Of a DNA stretch of 64,000 bases, positions 22,708-34,591 are shown piece after piece. This DNA is from Chimonanthus salicifolius. Its lineage: Eukaryota > Streptophyta > Magnoliopsida > Laurales > Calycanthaceae. The notes beneath the pieces were generated by a model, which had not been told where the DNA came from, did no database searches, and saw nothing but the letters and a program-made list of their open reading frames with translations. Location: assembly GCA_013350335.1 (NCBI GenBank), contig CM023534.1:11313542-11377541 (forward strand). Reading direction: 5' to 3'. The first letter of the stretch is position 1; each line of letters opens with the position of its first letter. The position numbers and the translations under genes were made by a program.

Positions 22708-25548
22708 TCAGTTGCCTAAACAAGAAGACTCTGACCCACCCTTCACAATCTTATCACCAACCCAATCCGTATCAATTGATTTGTCTTCTTTGGACAGCTC
22801 TCTGGCCAAAATTACATATGTCTGCAAGTTGATATTACAATCATTTTTTTCCATGATGTGGAGAAAATTAATGCATAAATCTGGCCCTACTTCTTTTAAT
22901 AATCCATCAATGAGCACTGTCCAGACAACCTCATCAGGGTTCCACCGTCCTTGAAGCATTCTCTCAAACAAAGTTCGAGCCTCTTCTGTCCTGCTTTCTT
23001 TGCATAGGGCACAAATGAGTGCCTTATAAATAGCTAGTTGAGGCTTAGATCCTCCAACAACCATGGTGTCAAAATTTTCTAGAGCACGATCAACTCTAGA
23101 ATGCTTACAATATGCAACTATCAGAGAAGCATATATCTTTTCTTCCACACACATGCCTTTCTCAATCATACTTCTAACCAATTGATCTGCTTCATGTGGC
23201 TTGCCTTCTTTGCATAAACCTCTTACAAGAGTATCATAAACATCATCAGTAGGTTCACAACCATTCTCTGACAATCTAGCTAGGAGAACAGAAATCAAGT
23301 CAAAGTCAATTCCTTCCTTGTTCAAACCATAAGGATGCAATACTGAATGCTTTTCTTCAAGTACTTTGTGTTCCCTCTGCAACCCTTTTAACAATACACC
23401 ATAGGTTCGATAGCTAGGTCTGCAACCAGCGCGCACCATTTTCCCAAAAAGTATGAACGCATGGTTTACACTACCCAACATAACGTACCCATCAAGAATT
23501 GAGGTGTACGTTATATGATCAGGGACCAACCCCTTTTCCTCCATCTCTCCAATCAAAGACTCTGCTTCCTTAGCCTTTCCTTCTCTGCATAATCCATAAA
23601 TAACTGCACTGTAAGTATGAAGGTTTGGCTGGTAACCATGCTTCACCATTTCATCAACAACCTTGAATGCAAGCGTGGTTGCACCATTCCTACACAGACC
23701 ATCAACTAGAGTTGTATAGGTCACAACATTTGGCAGCAAGCCTCGCTGTATCATCTTATCACAGTATTTTTGTGCCTCTGATAACCTATTTTCCTTGGAG
23801 AAACCATTAATTATGGCATTAAACGTCTGAACATTCGGTCTGCAGCCTGTTTCCTCCATCCTCTCCAGTAATGACTGTGCAACATCTAGCTTCCCACACT
23901 TACAATGCCCATCAATCAATGCTGTATATGTGATCTCATTTGGACTCAGACCACATTCTCCCATTTCATTAAACATTTTCAATGCTGATTCAAGCTTCCC
24001 CATTTTGCATAAACCGCAAATAAGTTCAGTAAAAGTCCATTCATCTGGTTCACATCCATTTTCTTTCATGAAATCCAGTAATCTAGATGCGTTACTAACA
24101 TTACCATGTCTACAGTACCCATTAATCAGGGTGTTGTATGTAACCCGATTTGGAGTAGGACCAACCTTCAGCATCCTGCTCAAAAGAACCATTGCCTTTT
24201 CAACCTTAGACGTCAAGCAAAGCCCATGTATCATCTCATTGTAGGTCTGAACATTTGGCAAGCAGCTCTGTGCAAGCATTCCCTCAAAGACCTTGACAGC
24301 GGACCCAATTCTCCCTTTCACACACAACCCATTGATCAACACATTGTACGTTACTGTATTCGGAAAGAAGCCATCTCTAAGCATCTTGTGGAACAATCCG
24401 ATTGCCACTTCGAGTTTGTCTGATCTCGACAACCCACTGATCAGTGCTGTATAAGTCTGTATGTTGGGAAGGCAACCTCTCTTCGTCATATTGGCAACCA
24501 GATCACATGCCTCTTTCACACGGCCACTCCCACAAAGGACAGTAACTGGTACTGTATATGTGTACACTGTAGGTTCAATGCCCCGCTCCTCCATCTCTTT
24601 GAGCAAATCCAATGCCTCATCCACTTGTCCACTGTCACAAAGACCATTGATCAGAGTTGAATAAGTAACAGAATTCGGAACACATCCCTCCTTAACCATC
24701 TTGTCAAACACTCGAAATGCTGAATTCAGATTGTGGTTCCGACAATGCCCTAGAATCAGAGATGTGTAAGTGAAAACGTCTGGCATTAAATCGTGTTGGA
24801 AAATACGACTGAAAATCAACTCAGCTTCTTGAATCATTCCCCTCTTACACAGTATATTGATTAAGGTATTGAAAGTCAAAAGACTGGGAACGACACCACT
24901 TTTCAACATCTGTTTGTACACATTCCGTGCGACTTCAACCATACCAAACTTACACGATTGGATCAAAAGTGTATTGTAGCTAAACAAGCTCAATTTAAGC
25001 CCTCTCACACAAATCTCATTCAAGAATCGGATTAACTTTGATATATCTTCTTCACTTCTACAAGCCTTGGTCAGAAGAATAGTAACGCGATCAGCATGTC
25101 CGAAATTCCGATCGCGGATAAGCCGATTCAGCAAGACAAAAAACACGTCGACGTTGTGCTTGATGAAATGCCTCTCAGAGAGAAAGTCGAAAAACTTTAG
25201 GGCTGATCTTGAATCTTCGTGGGTTTCAAGAATCTGAGTTATTTGGTGGGGAGTGAGAGTTGGGAGAAGTATTTTGAGTTCTGGACTTTGCTGCCATCGG
25301 ACGTCGTTGTCGCGTAGAATGTCGCACACTCTGCGGACTGCTGATGACGAGGGATTGTTGTAATCGGAGTTGGGATTCTGAGAGGGTGTGGGGATGAATT
25401 GAGGGGATAGAGAAGTGGATGTGAGGAGACGGAGAAAACCCAGATTAGAAAAGGAGCTCTGTAGGTGAGTCACCAGATTAGAGTAAGGAGGGGAGGGAGA
25501 AGGGGATTTTATTAGCATTGCCGAATGTGAGATTTCATCTGATGCCAT
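22708..25548 (-). CDS. P-class pentatricopeptide repeat protein (946 aa), At5g65560-like
   Basis: An intronless frame with TGA at 22708. I take the ATG at 25548 as the start (MASDEISHSAM...); the frame continues upstream but without another ATG. After about 150 Ser/Pro-rich N-terminal residues, expected to hold an organelle targeting peptide, come about twenty 35-residue PPR motifs in an unbroken array, each of the form P(N/D)..TY..LI.G.C..G....A..L...M...G (for example PNVVTYTTLVDGLCRNG). No E or DYW editing domain follows, so it belongs to the P class. Family members bind organellar RNA in mitochondria or plastids and affect its processing, stability or translation. Overall layout resembles Arabidopsis At5g65560 (from memory). 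The frame has no stops or frameshifts. Confidence 0.93.
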   Translation of the reverse strand: MASDEISHSAMLIKSPSPSPPYSNLVTHLQSSFSNLGFLRLLTSTSLSPQFIPTPSQNPNSDYNNPSSSAVRRVCDILRDNDVRWQQSPELKILLPTLTPHQITQILETHEDSRSALKFFDFLSERHFIKHNVDVFFVLLNRLIRDRNFGHADRVTILLTKACRSEEDISKLIRFLNEICVRGLKLSLFSYNTLLIQSCKFGMVEVARNVYKQMLKSGVVPSLLTFNTLINILCKRGMIQEAELIFSRIFQHDLMPDVFTYTSLILGHCRNHNLNSAFRVFDKMVKEGCVPNSVTYSTLINGLCDSGQVDEALDLLKEMEERGIEPTVYTYTVPVTVLCGSGRVKEACDLVANMTKRGCLPNIQTYTALISGLSRSDKLEVAIGLFHKMLRDGFFPNTVTYNVLINGLCVKGRIGSAVKVFEGMLAQSCLPNVQTYNEMIHGLCLTSKVEKAMVLLSRMLKVGPTPNRVTYNTLINGYCRHGNVSNASRLLDFMKENGCEPDEWTFTELICGLCKMGKLESALKMFNEMGECGLSPNEITYTALIDGHCKCGKLDVAQSLLERMEETGCRPNVQTFNAIINGFSKENRLSEAQKYCDKMIQRGLLPNVVTYTTLVDGLCRNGATTLAFKVVDEMVKHGYQPNLHTYSAVIYGLCREGKAKEAESLIGEMEEKGLVPDHITYTSILDGYVMLGSVNHAFILFGKMVRAGCRPSYRTYGVLLKGLQREHKVLEEKHSVLHPYGLNKEGIDFDLISVLLARLSENGCEPTDDVYDTLVRGLCKEGKPHEADQLVRSMIEKGMCVEEKIYASLIVAYCKHSRVDRALENFDTMVVGGSKPQLAIYKALICALCKESRTEEARTLFERMLQGRWNPDEVVWTVLIDGLLKEVGPDLCINFLHIMEKNDCNINLQTYVILARELSKEDKSIDTDWVGDKIVKGGSESSCLGN

Positions 25549-26790
25549 CCATGGAAGAATATAAGAGGAAGAGCAAGAATTAGGAGGAGAAGAAGAGGTA
25601 GAGGTGGTAAGAGACGACAACTGGAGAAGAAAGAGAAGAAAGGAAGAAGGCCAGGCAAGAAGGTAGCGTCGTGTTGCGAGTTAGACCACGACTCGACCGG
25701 TGCGGCAGTTTACCAACACTCGAGTCGATTGTTTTTCAATCAAACCTAAATGGTCAAACACTGTTGTTTAAAAAAGAAAAAAAATATATTTTTTAAGAAA
25801 TATTCAACTTTTGAGAAATGGTTTTCAGATTAAGATATTTTTATTTATAATGTATGACTTAAAAATTAATAGCTAAAATTGTGCCATGAGAGGATAAACT
25901 TAAAGACTCAAAAACATTCTAATCTAACTCTATAAACTTCTATAAATCTCATCACTTTTAAAATATTTTAATTTTTTTATTTTAAAAGATTGAATTCTTC
26001 ATGCACAAAAACTTCTATATATAAACTCTATACATTTATATAAATATATGAGATTTTAACTTCCTCCGTATGAGAATAATCTCTCCAAATCAATTTCCTT
26101 TAATTTCATAATAACAACATTTTTTCTATAAAGTCACTTTCATACTTTTACCAAAATAATATTTTAATATACTTGATATTTAGTAATTATAAAAAATATA
26201 TATATTTTCCTAACAAATTTTTATAATTTGTCAAATTTAAAATCTAACAAACTCAAAATCTAATAATTGTCTCTTATCGAGATTATTTCAACTAGTTAAG
26301 ATGAAATTCATATCTAATCATATTCTTAACAGATGGTTTTTATGATCAAAATTAAACTATCAGAACATAGTTTTACTTTTGATTTGTGAGGTGATTATCA
26401 ATCTATTTAAGATAGATCTAATTATTTAAATTTAAAGTGGAAAAACAATAAAACAAGATATTTAGATGTTATCAAATTAGCCCCATATGGACCTGTATAC
26501 TTTTGTAGACAACCTACCTATGTTTTTCAGAAAAAAAATTTGTCCCAAATAAATCAAGTTATCAAGATACATTTACAAAGGATAGATTAAAAATAATTAA
26601 TAAAAAATAAACATTGATATTCAAACTCACACTTTGCACTTTCCAACGGTTAATTTGCAAATGATATTGTAGATACTCCAGCAGGAGCAGCAAAATGGAA
26701 AATGATAGAACACAAACATTGCAAACTCTTTGTTTCTCGAAGCGTCAGACATCAGTAGCAGAAGAAGAAAGAAGAACTGAAGAAGAATAA
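25549..26790. other. Divergent intergenic region
   Basis: Lies between the minus-strand PPR gene and the plus-strand aminotransferase-like gene, so it should carry both promoters. The first 150 bases are GC-rich, as in a 5' UTR. The middle (about 25740-26640) is AT-rich with no reading frame. The last 90 bases before 26791 are purine-rich leader-like DNA. Confidence 0.45.
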
Positions 26791-26869
26791 ATGTCGCTCT
26801 CTCACCTCTCTTCTACCATTTCCTCTTTCGCCTCTGCCTTCTTAGCCCGAGGAAGCCTCGACTCCATGT

Positions 26870-27110
26870 TTCTCTCTCTCTGCCCCATTTTTCTTTTTTC
26901 TTTTTTTAACGTTAAAGTGCACTTGAATTGGATGGTGTGCTACCGTTAATAAAGTGAAATGATCCCATATTTGAAGTGGGTTCCAAACATTGCTGAATCC
27001 AAACTTTAAGACTCTCTCTCTCTCTCTGCCCCATTTTTTTTTTTTATGTTAAAAGTGAAATGATCCCATATTTGAACTGGGTTCCAAACATTTCTGAATT
27101 CAAACTTTAG
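26870..27110. repeat. Imperfect two-copy duplication
   Basis: A block running from a CT tract and TGCCCCATTTTT to GAATYCAAACTTTA occurs at about 26870-27005 and 27011-27109. The second copy lacks roughly 35 bases present in the first. It lies just after the putative first exon of the aminotransferase-like gene. Confidence 0.8.
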
Positions 27111-28139
27111 ATTGACGGGTTCCTGCTGTTGCATGGTTTAGATTTTCTTTTTCTTTTTTTCTTTAAAAAAAACCTAGATTGATTCTCCAAATGGTAAGGG
27201 CATGTACTTAGCTCATGGGGGAGAAAGTCTATTAGAAGGTCTGGAATCATCAGTGGTGGGCCCCACTTGCCTCGTACTGTTGGTAGAATCTTCCTCATGT
27301 TGGAAAGCTTCGACTGAGTTGAGCCTAAGATTCTAGTTTTGATCTTTTGGCAGTTCCTCTGTTATTTCGATTCCAGCAAGAGACTACCAGAATGCAATAC
27401 GGGTTATCACGCAACCCATGGAGGAAACTGGTGCGGTTTCTCATTTACTCAGTCTGTATGTGCTTATGGTGCATAAATTGATATCTTTTCTTCTTTTTTA
27501 TGAAACTTAATGCAAGAGTTTGAAGACCCAGAAGGGGATTGGGTGGAAACTGGTGTTTAAAGTATGATATTGAGGTGTTATGATTTAAAATTATGTGTCC
27601 CCTATACAGTGTAGAATAAAATTCAGTTGTTTCGTTTCATATCTTACAAGTATATGGCTAGCTGTTTTTTATGATAATGATGACAAAGAAAAATGAAAAA
27701 GAGTTGGAATAATGTGAAGGTGCTATGTGTTTGTAAAAATTCAGAAGTTAATCTGACAAAATGTGAAATAATTTAGATTTCCTTTCATACATACAACATA
27801 ATTAATTCTGTTTTCAACTTGACATAGTTGATTTTGATTTGGTATTTTTAAGATGGTAATTTGACTCAAAACTTGTAATAGTTGTGGTTGCAACATTGAT
27901 CACTTGTGGAAAGTGATTAGTGCAAGGGAAACAATGTAGTCCCCCAAGAGAGAGGGCCTTCCTCATATTTATTGCAGATTAATATCTAATATAAACCAAA
28001 ACCAAATAACTGCCATTCTCTTATTCATGAAAAGATACAATTCATGTATTTCTCACCATAGTTGCTCTGATCCACTTATTTATGTCACATTTTCCAATGG
28101 CATGTTCAAGGTTTTAAATTTTTCAAAGGAAATTTCTTA

Positions 28140-28720
28140 TTTTGATTCGAATGGTCCCAGATTGGGTGCTGTGTACAATTGCAGGGAGTATGACTTATTT
28201 GGCACTTACAACACCACTGTTTCTGGGCCTATTTCCATCCTGCATACCTTAATCTTTGCCCAGATAATCCTGTTAGATCTCGTCCAAATGGGGCACCCTC
28301 TCCATCAGCTGCTTCTTAGTGAGGATATGGCCAACTTGATCCGCCACACTAATGCTAACGATTGGTCCCACCTTTGCCATCTTCGTGCCATCCAGGATGT
28401 TCTAAATCTTTTTGGCCTGGATGGCCCAAAGATTGCTTGTTTTGGGAATATTAGGATTCAGCAAATGTTGAGTCCCCTAGTTCTCCTGGGGGCTCTGGAA
28501 TTTTTACTCAGACGACCCTTCTTTTTTTATTTGGGCTGTTCTGCAGTTTTTTTTTTTTTTGGTTCTCGCCTGGATTTAGGCTTTATTTGGACCAATTGGG
28601 TTCTTAATTTTGGGCCATCTTTGATGGTGTTTTTCGGCCTGGCCCGGGCTGTGGGCATCTTGTATATCTTCCCTTTGGGCTCCTTTTGAATGAATTACTT
28701 ACCCATCATTCAAAAAAAAA
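28140..28720 (+). mobile_element. LINE 3' end (RNase H remnant and 3' UTR)
   Basis: The frame includes a degraded RNase H-like segment (EDMANLIRHTNANDWSHLCH). This is followed by a T-rich, low-complexity 3' region ending CCCTTTGGGCTCCTTTTGAATGA and a run of A at 28712-28720. The tail resembles the 3' end of the LINE copy at 30637-30990, suggesting the same family. The 5' boundary is uncertain. It lies in an intron of the aminotransferase-like gene. Confidence 0.55.
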
Positions 28721-29315
28721 TTGTGAATTTTAATTTCATTGGTTTTTCTTTCCACTCTATAAAACTAAGTTGCTTAAACCATTCAAAAAAAAAAATTAAG
28801 TTGCTTCTGACTTCATTCAAGAACTGCATTAGCTGTTGGGAGTTGGGACACCTAAAGGACTTCTTTTTTGGCATTTTGGTGCCTTAACTAATTGCTTGAG
28901 ATATTTAGTTTTAATTTGTTCTGTTTTAAACAATCATTTTACTTTTTCTTGACATTGGACCCCACTGCATACTTTTAGAAGCTTACAAGACGATGGTTTC
29001 TCGCAACGTTAACATGGCAAAACTTCAAGCAGGTTATTTGTTTCCAGAGGTATGTGCAACTTAGTTCTTTTACTCTGTAATGATAGTCGGTTATTATATT
29101 TTCTTTTTTTAATATAATGATCTTGGGGCTACATGGAAGAATTGAAAATGAGTACTTTGAAAATCAGTTGGGGCTACTCTGACTCAATAGTTAATTCAGT
29201 CAGGTTGCATGCCAAGTTTCTAGACCCAAAAGAAATGTACGTATGTTTTTGAAGCTAGATGGGCTGTTTCAGGATATGGAGCAACTCGACATGTTCATTA
29301 CTTTTGTCTGTTTAA

Positions 29316-29318
<3 letters not shown>

Positions 29319-29375
<57 letters not shown>
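29319..29375. repeat. (CT)n microsatellite, about 28 units
   Basis: Uninterrupted CT tract in an intron of the aminotransferase-like gene. Confidence 0.95.
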
Positions 29376-29378
<3 letters not shown>

Positions 29379-30636
29379 CGTAGACTCAACATTCCAATTG
29401 TGAAGAGGAAGAAAAGGTGGGGATGTTGGAATTGAGTGGTCCCAGATTGAGTCCAACATTATTTCATGGTTTTGTAAACCTCATTATTTCAATTCCTCCC
29501 AATGTTTTAACCTCTAACATGAGAAGGAGATCTATTAAAAATCACTATTATCTAGGTGGGAACCAAAGTAAACATGGTTTGAAAGAACAGAAAGAAAATA
29601 TTATGCCTTTTTTTCTTTTCAAATTTTCCTTGCTTTAGAAACGTTGAGCAACCTACTGGGGTTTCAAAGAACTACAATTGCTAGAACCTCTTGTTAAAGT
29701 GTTTCTCCTGCTCTCTCTTCTGCCTCTAAGGCCTTTATACTTATTGGATTTTGAAAACTACTATATGTGTACTTGAACTTTTGAGTTCCTACTTTGAGCA
29801 ACTTAAATTGAGGGGGTGAGGTCGCTTCGGTTGTCTGGGTACAAGAAGCTTCTTTGTTCCTTATCGTATTGTGTTCTTATTCTGTAGAATTTTTAGTGAC
29901 AGGTATGTAGGTAGCACAACAGATCTATTTTTTCTAACTATTCAATTTTAGATGTGAAGAAGATAATGATTATCTTCAGAACAGTCCCATACTGCAAGGT
30001 CAAAGTGCGAATAAATATTCCTATATTATCAACAAACAAGTCTGGGGTTTCTGAATTTTGCCTGTGTTTGTGTGCTTTCTATCCATTTTATTGTTTGTTC
30101 TAAAGTAATATTATTTACTTTCTTAATTTCTGTTAGGAGTTTCATTCTTCATTCTGAAGTTGATATGCCATTTTTATGTCATAATTTTATTTGTAGAATG
30201 TGGAATGGTGATACCATAATCATAGTCAGTACATATGTTTCACTTCATAGTTTTGTTTTGAACGCTAGCAGTGTTTATGATAGTAAGTTCTGTTTTAAAT
30301 TCCTCTGAGTGCACACACATACACAGTAGTGTATGGAAACTTAATGCTTGTGGGTCTTTATTTTTCTGAATCAGATAGCCGGAAGAAGGTCTGCACATCT
30401 GCTGAAACATCCTGATGCCCAGGTGATAAGCCTTGGAATTGGTAACACAACTGAGCCCATTGCAGAAGTTATAACATCTGTGATGGCAATGGTAATACCA
30501 CCTTAGTTAAAGGTTACTGGTATTTTGTTTCAGAGAAAAAAAGAAGAAGGTTTGATAAGTGGTGCATCTATTCATGTTATTTGAAAAGAGTTTCCACAAA
30601 CTTGTAGACGGAAGGTAGAGTCTTTTCTCTGAACGA

Positions 30637-30990
30637 TTAATGGTAAGTATCATTCAAAAAGAAGGGATCAACATCCCAAAAGAACAACAGAACAAGCAGT
30701 TCAATGGCAGCCCAGAAACTAGGCAGGCCCAACAAACAAAAGATCAGGCAATAATAACCCACATCCTGGGCCAGGAATAGAAGAAAACAATAAACAGCCC
30801 CACAAAGAAACAGGCAAACAACAGAATTAACTGTTGAGAAAAATCCATATACACCTGCTAGGGAGAAGTTTAGCTGGCTGATACCCACATAGACAGCAAG
30901 TGAAAGGCTTCCTGCTTGTATCTGGCAATCTGAATGTTCCCAGGATGGAGTTCCTACAAAATTAAAGGTGCTGACCATTCTGATGGGCCT
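30637..30990 (-). mobile_element. LINE 3' UTR remnant
   Basis: On the minus strand this ends GATCCCTTCTTTTTGAATGATACTTACC, close to the end of the plus-strand LINE remnant at 28720 (CTCCTTTTGAATGAATTACTTACC). The rest is low-complexity sequence of the kind found in LINE 3' regions. No reverse-transcriptase motif remains. Confidence 0.45.
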
Positions 30991-30992
30991 CA

Positions 30993-31335
30993 TCACATAA
31001 AATTAATTTGATACCTAGCTATCATCATCGTCGTTTTCATCATAGCCTTATCCCATCTATCTAGAGTTAGTTTACGAGTTCTATGTCTCCATCGGACCCT
31101 ATCATAAACCACATGCTCAGTCAACCCCGTATCTGGCATATCTTTTTGTTTTCCTTCCCTCCACATTTTCAATGGTCTACCTCTCCACCTCGTACCTACA
31201 ACTTGTATACTTTCGACTCTGCGTATTGGGGCTGACTTTGGTCTTCTAGTAACATGCTTAAACCACGTCAAGCGGGTTTTTCTCAATTTTTCATCTATTG
31301 GGGCTATTTTTAGATTGTCCCTAATAGTCATCTTT
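30993..31335 (-). mobile_element. RTE-type LINE, C-terminal reverse-transcriptase fragment
   Basis: The minus-strand frame reads IAPIDEKLRKTRLTWFKHVTRRP, then RRVESIQVVGTRWRGRPLKMW and VVYDRVRWRHRTRKLT. This matches the conserved tail of plant RTE-type LINE polymerases (API.EKMRE.RLRWFGHV.RRP...RR......RGRGRPKK.W...I..D). Only the 3' end is present; no target-site duplication was identified. Confidence 0.8.
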
Positions 31336-31877
31336 AACTCTATCCCTTAAAGTTAATCCATTCATCTAATGTAGAAAAATACTTCAATAGTTCAGGAAAT
31401 GTGCAATGGAGCTGAATAGAATGTGTAGCAGTTCTGTCATAGTGATTGCTCTGAGCATATCTTTTTGCTTATTAAGTGTTTTTTTCTCATGTTTACAGAG
31501 GGCAAATGCATTGTCAACATTAGAAGGTTACAGTGGTTATGGGCAGAGCAAGGTGACAAGGTATTTTAGCTTTTTTTTAATGCTTTACCAGTTCAAAAAT
31601 CCGAAGTCCACAAACAACTTTGAATTTCTTATATGGCAGTCTTCACTGAAAGTATTGCTCATCATTGATTAGATTTGCTTCTTTTGAATGTTCGAAGCAC
31701 TATATAAAGAATGGCTAATGATGTATTCTGCTATTATATCTGGAGACTTTCATATCATGTTGCAGTCCTATATCCATGTGTGTCCCTGCCATATCCATGA
31801 CTCATCTAGGCATTGTAGCCTTTGGGCCATGGTTATTTAATCAAAAAGATACAGGGGCCATTTAGATGAGAAGAAGA

Positions 31878-31903
31878 GGGGGGGGTGGGGGGGGGGTGGG
31901 GGG
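31878..31903 (+). other. G-run tract (possible G-quadruplex)
   Basis: Three runs of G (8, 10 and 6) separated by single T residues, in an intron of the aminotransferase-like gene. Such tracts can form G-quadruplexes in DNA or transcript and are also error-prone in sequencing. Confidence 0.7.
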
Positions 31904-31949
31904 AGTGCGTTAATTTTACTCTAGATGTTTAAGGATGTGATCTACGATG

Positions 31950-32976
31950 TGTTGGGTATCTTAGGATTTGACGAGATTTCTGTTAGGTCAACCCCAGATT
32001 GATGGAAGAAATGGCTTAGATGATGATGATTGTGTTAATCTTTTTAAATAGAAATAAGTTTGTTTAGACTTTTAAGTCTATTTGATCATCTATGTATTTC
32101 TATATATTAGTAATTACTCAATGAATATGCTTAAAACACTTTTATGGAAGTGTCTTTCTAACATGGTCATTAGAGCCACTCAATCCTATAGTATTGAGTT
32201 CTGACAAAGAGAGCTCTTCATTTGCTGGAGGAGATTACTTGACCGGCAAAGGGAGGAGAGCACCTGTTTGCTTCTCCATCTATCCTCAAAAACCCAACCC
32301 ATTCACATGTTTTCCATCCATGAGTAAGATTCAATTTAGTATCATGTTTTCAGTTATGTATGTTCCCCCACCATCGATATGAATGGGCCATTTATATCTC
32401 TACCATCCTTACCACCACCATCATTCCATCATCAATGCCATCAAGCCATCCACGTCTTCATCGCCATCTTCATCACAGTTATTGCACCAGTTTGCTTTAT
32501 CCAAATTGTTCTACTTTAGTTTGGTTATAGCTCAATTTGTGCCATTTATCTGTTTGGATCTGATCGATGAGGTAATGGTTCAGATTATCTGTGTACATCT
32601 GCTTAGATTGTGATTCCATCCATTTCAACTGATCTCTCATCAAAATGCCGATATCTAGTCTGCACATTAATCTTGTTTTCCGCTCCATTGTCGTATCTAC
32701 CATCCATCCACTTCATCTTCATTGGATGTCGCCATTCAACTATTGGATTTTTCAGTTCAATAAATTCAAACTTGAGTTTGAGATGGGATGCTAAAGATAA
32801 GTAAGGATTAACTTAGGATTTGATAAGATTTAATTAGTTAAAAATTGTATTGATCTTTTAATAAACGGAAATAAGTTTGTTTAGAGTTTGAATCTACCTG
32901 ATCATCCATGTTTTTATATGTATTAGTAATTAATGAATATGACTAGAGCACTTCTATTAAATGGTCTTTCTTGACA
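31950..32976 (+). mobile_element. Degenerate short LTR retrotransposon (TRIM- or LARD-like)
   Basis: Two diverged direct repeats look like LTRs, at 31950-32163 and about 32788-32976. They share CTTAGGATTTGA, GAAATAAGTTTGTTTAGA, TATTAGTAATTA and a 3' end TGGTCTTTCTTGACA or close. After the first comes TGGTCATTAGAGCCACT, a worn form of the tRNA-Met primer site TGGTATCAGAGCC. Flanks are CGATG (31945-31949) and TGATG (32977-32981), a 4/5 match for a target-site duplication. The roughly 620-base interior has no polymerase. Confidence 0.6.
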
Positions 32977-33449
32977 TGATGCACATATACAAATAGAAGT
33001 ACAATCACAGACACTACAGTTGTGACTGTAACCACCTGCCCTGGTTCCTGTGAACAGATAGATATACAGATAGATAGCTGGCACTCACTGGTTTTGTGAA
33101 GCCTTGAAGCTTTCCATGTTTTAGTTTTTATTGGAACTATTATAACCTTGTTCTCATTATTTTTGGCTGATATTTTCTTCTTTTTCAGACACTGAGGGGG
33201 GCTATAGTTTCAACTTATTATGATGGCCTTGGCATCGATGAAACTGATATATTTGTCTCAGATGGCGCAGACATTTCTCGTCTCCAGGTCTGTGTGTGTG
33301 CTTGTGTGTCCAGTGAGGAGTTCCTATGCACATTTCCAGTCACCTTATTCTTTATTCTAGATTGAGATGACTATAATGCTTTTAAGCCATCAAAATCGAT
33401 TTGCCTTGACATCTGATTTCCTTATATGGCAGCTCCTTTTTGGGTCTAA

Positions 33450-34076
<627 letters not shown>

Positions 34077-34351
34077 TAAATGCACTTGGTTTCTCTAAGC
34101 ACATGCTGAAATGGTATTTCAAATTTTCATATTTCATGCTTTAGACCATGTTTGAATGTTCTGTTAATGTGATTATCAATTTTCTTCATTTCATTTTACG
34201 AAGTGATATAAAAACTATGTTTTTCTTAATACTACAACTTCATTCTACTTTCAGTTCCAGAAGTTGAAAACCGAGTATATCTAACAAAATATGAACAGCC
34301 GCTTCCCATGAAAGTATGCATTCATCTAAAGTGAAAAGCATTTTATTGTAG

Positions 34352-34591
<240 letters not shown>

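Noticed and set aside
23930..24664. Plus-strand open frames of about 100 residues
   Set aside because: They are antisense shadows of the PPR repeat array.
28027..28689. A 220-residue open frame on the plus strand
   Set aside because: It runs through a LINE RNase H remnant and its T-rich 3' region rather than a host gene.
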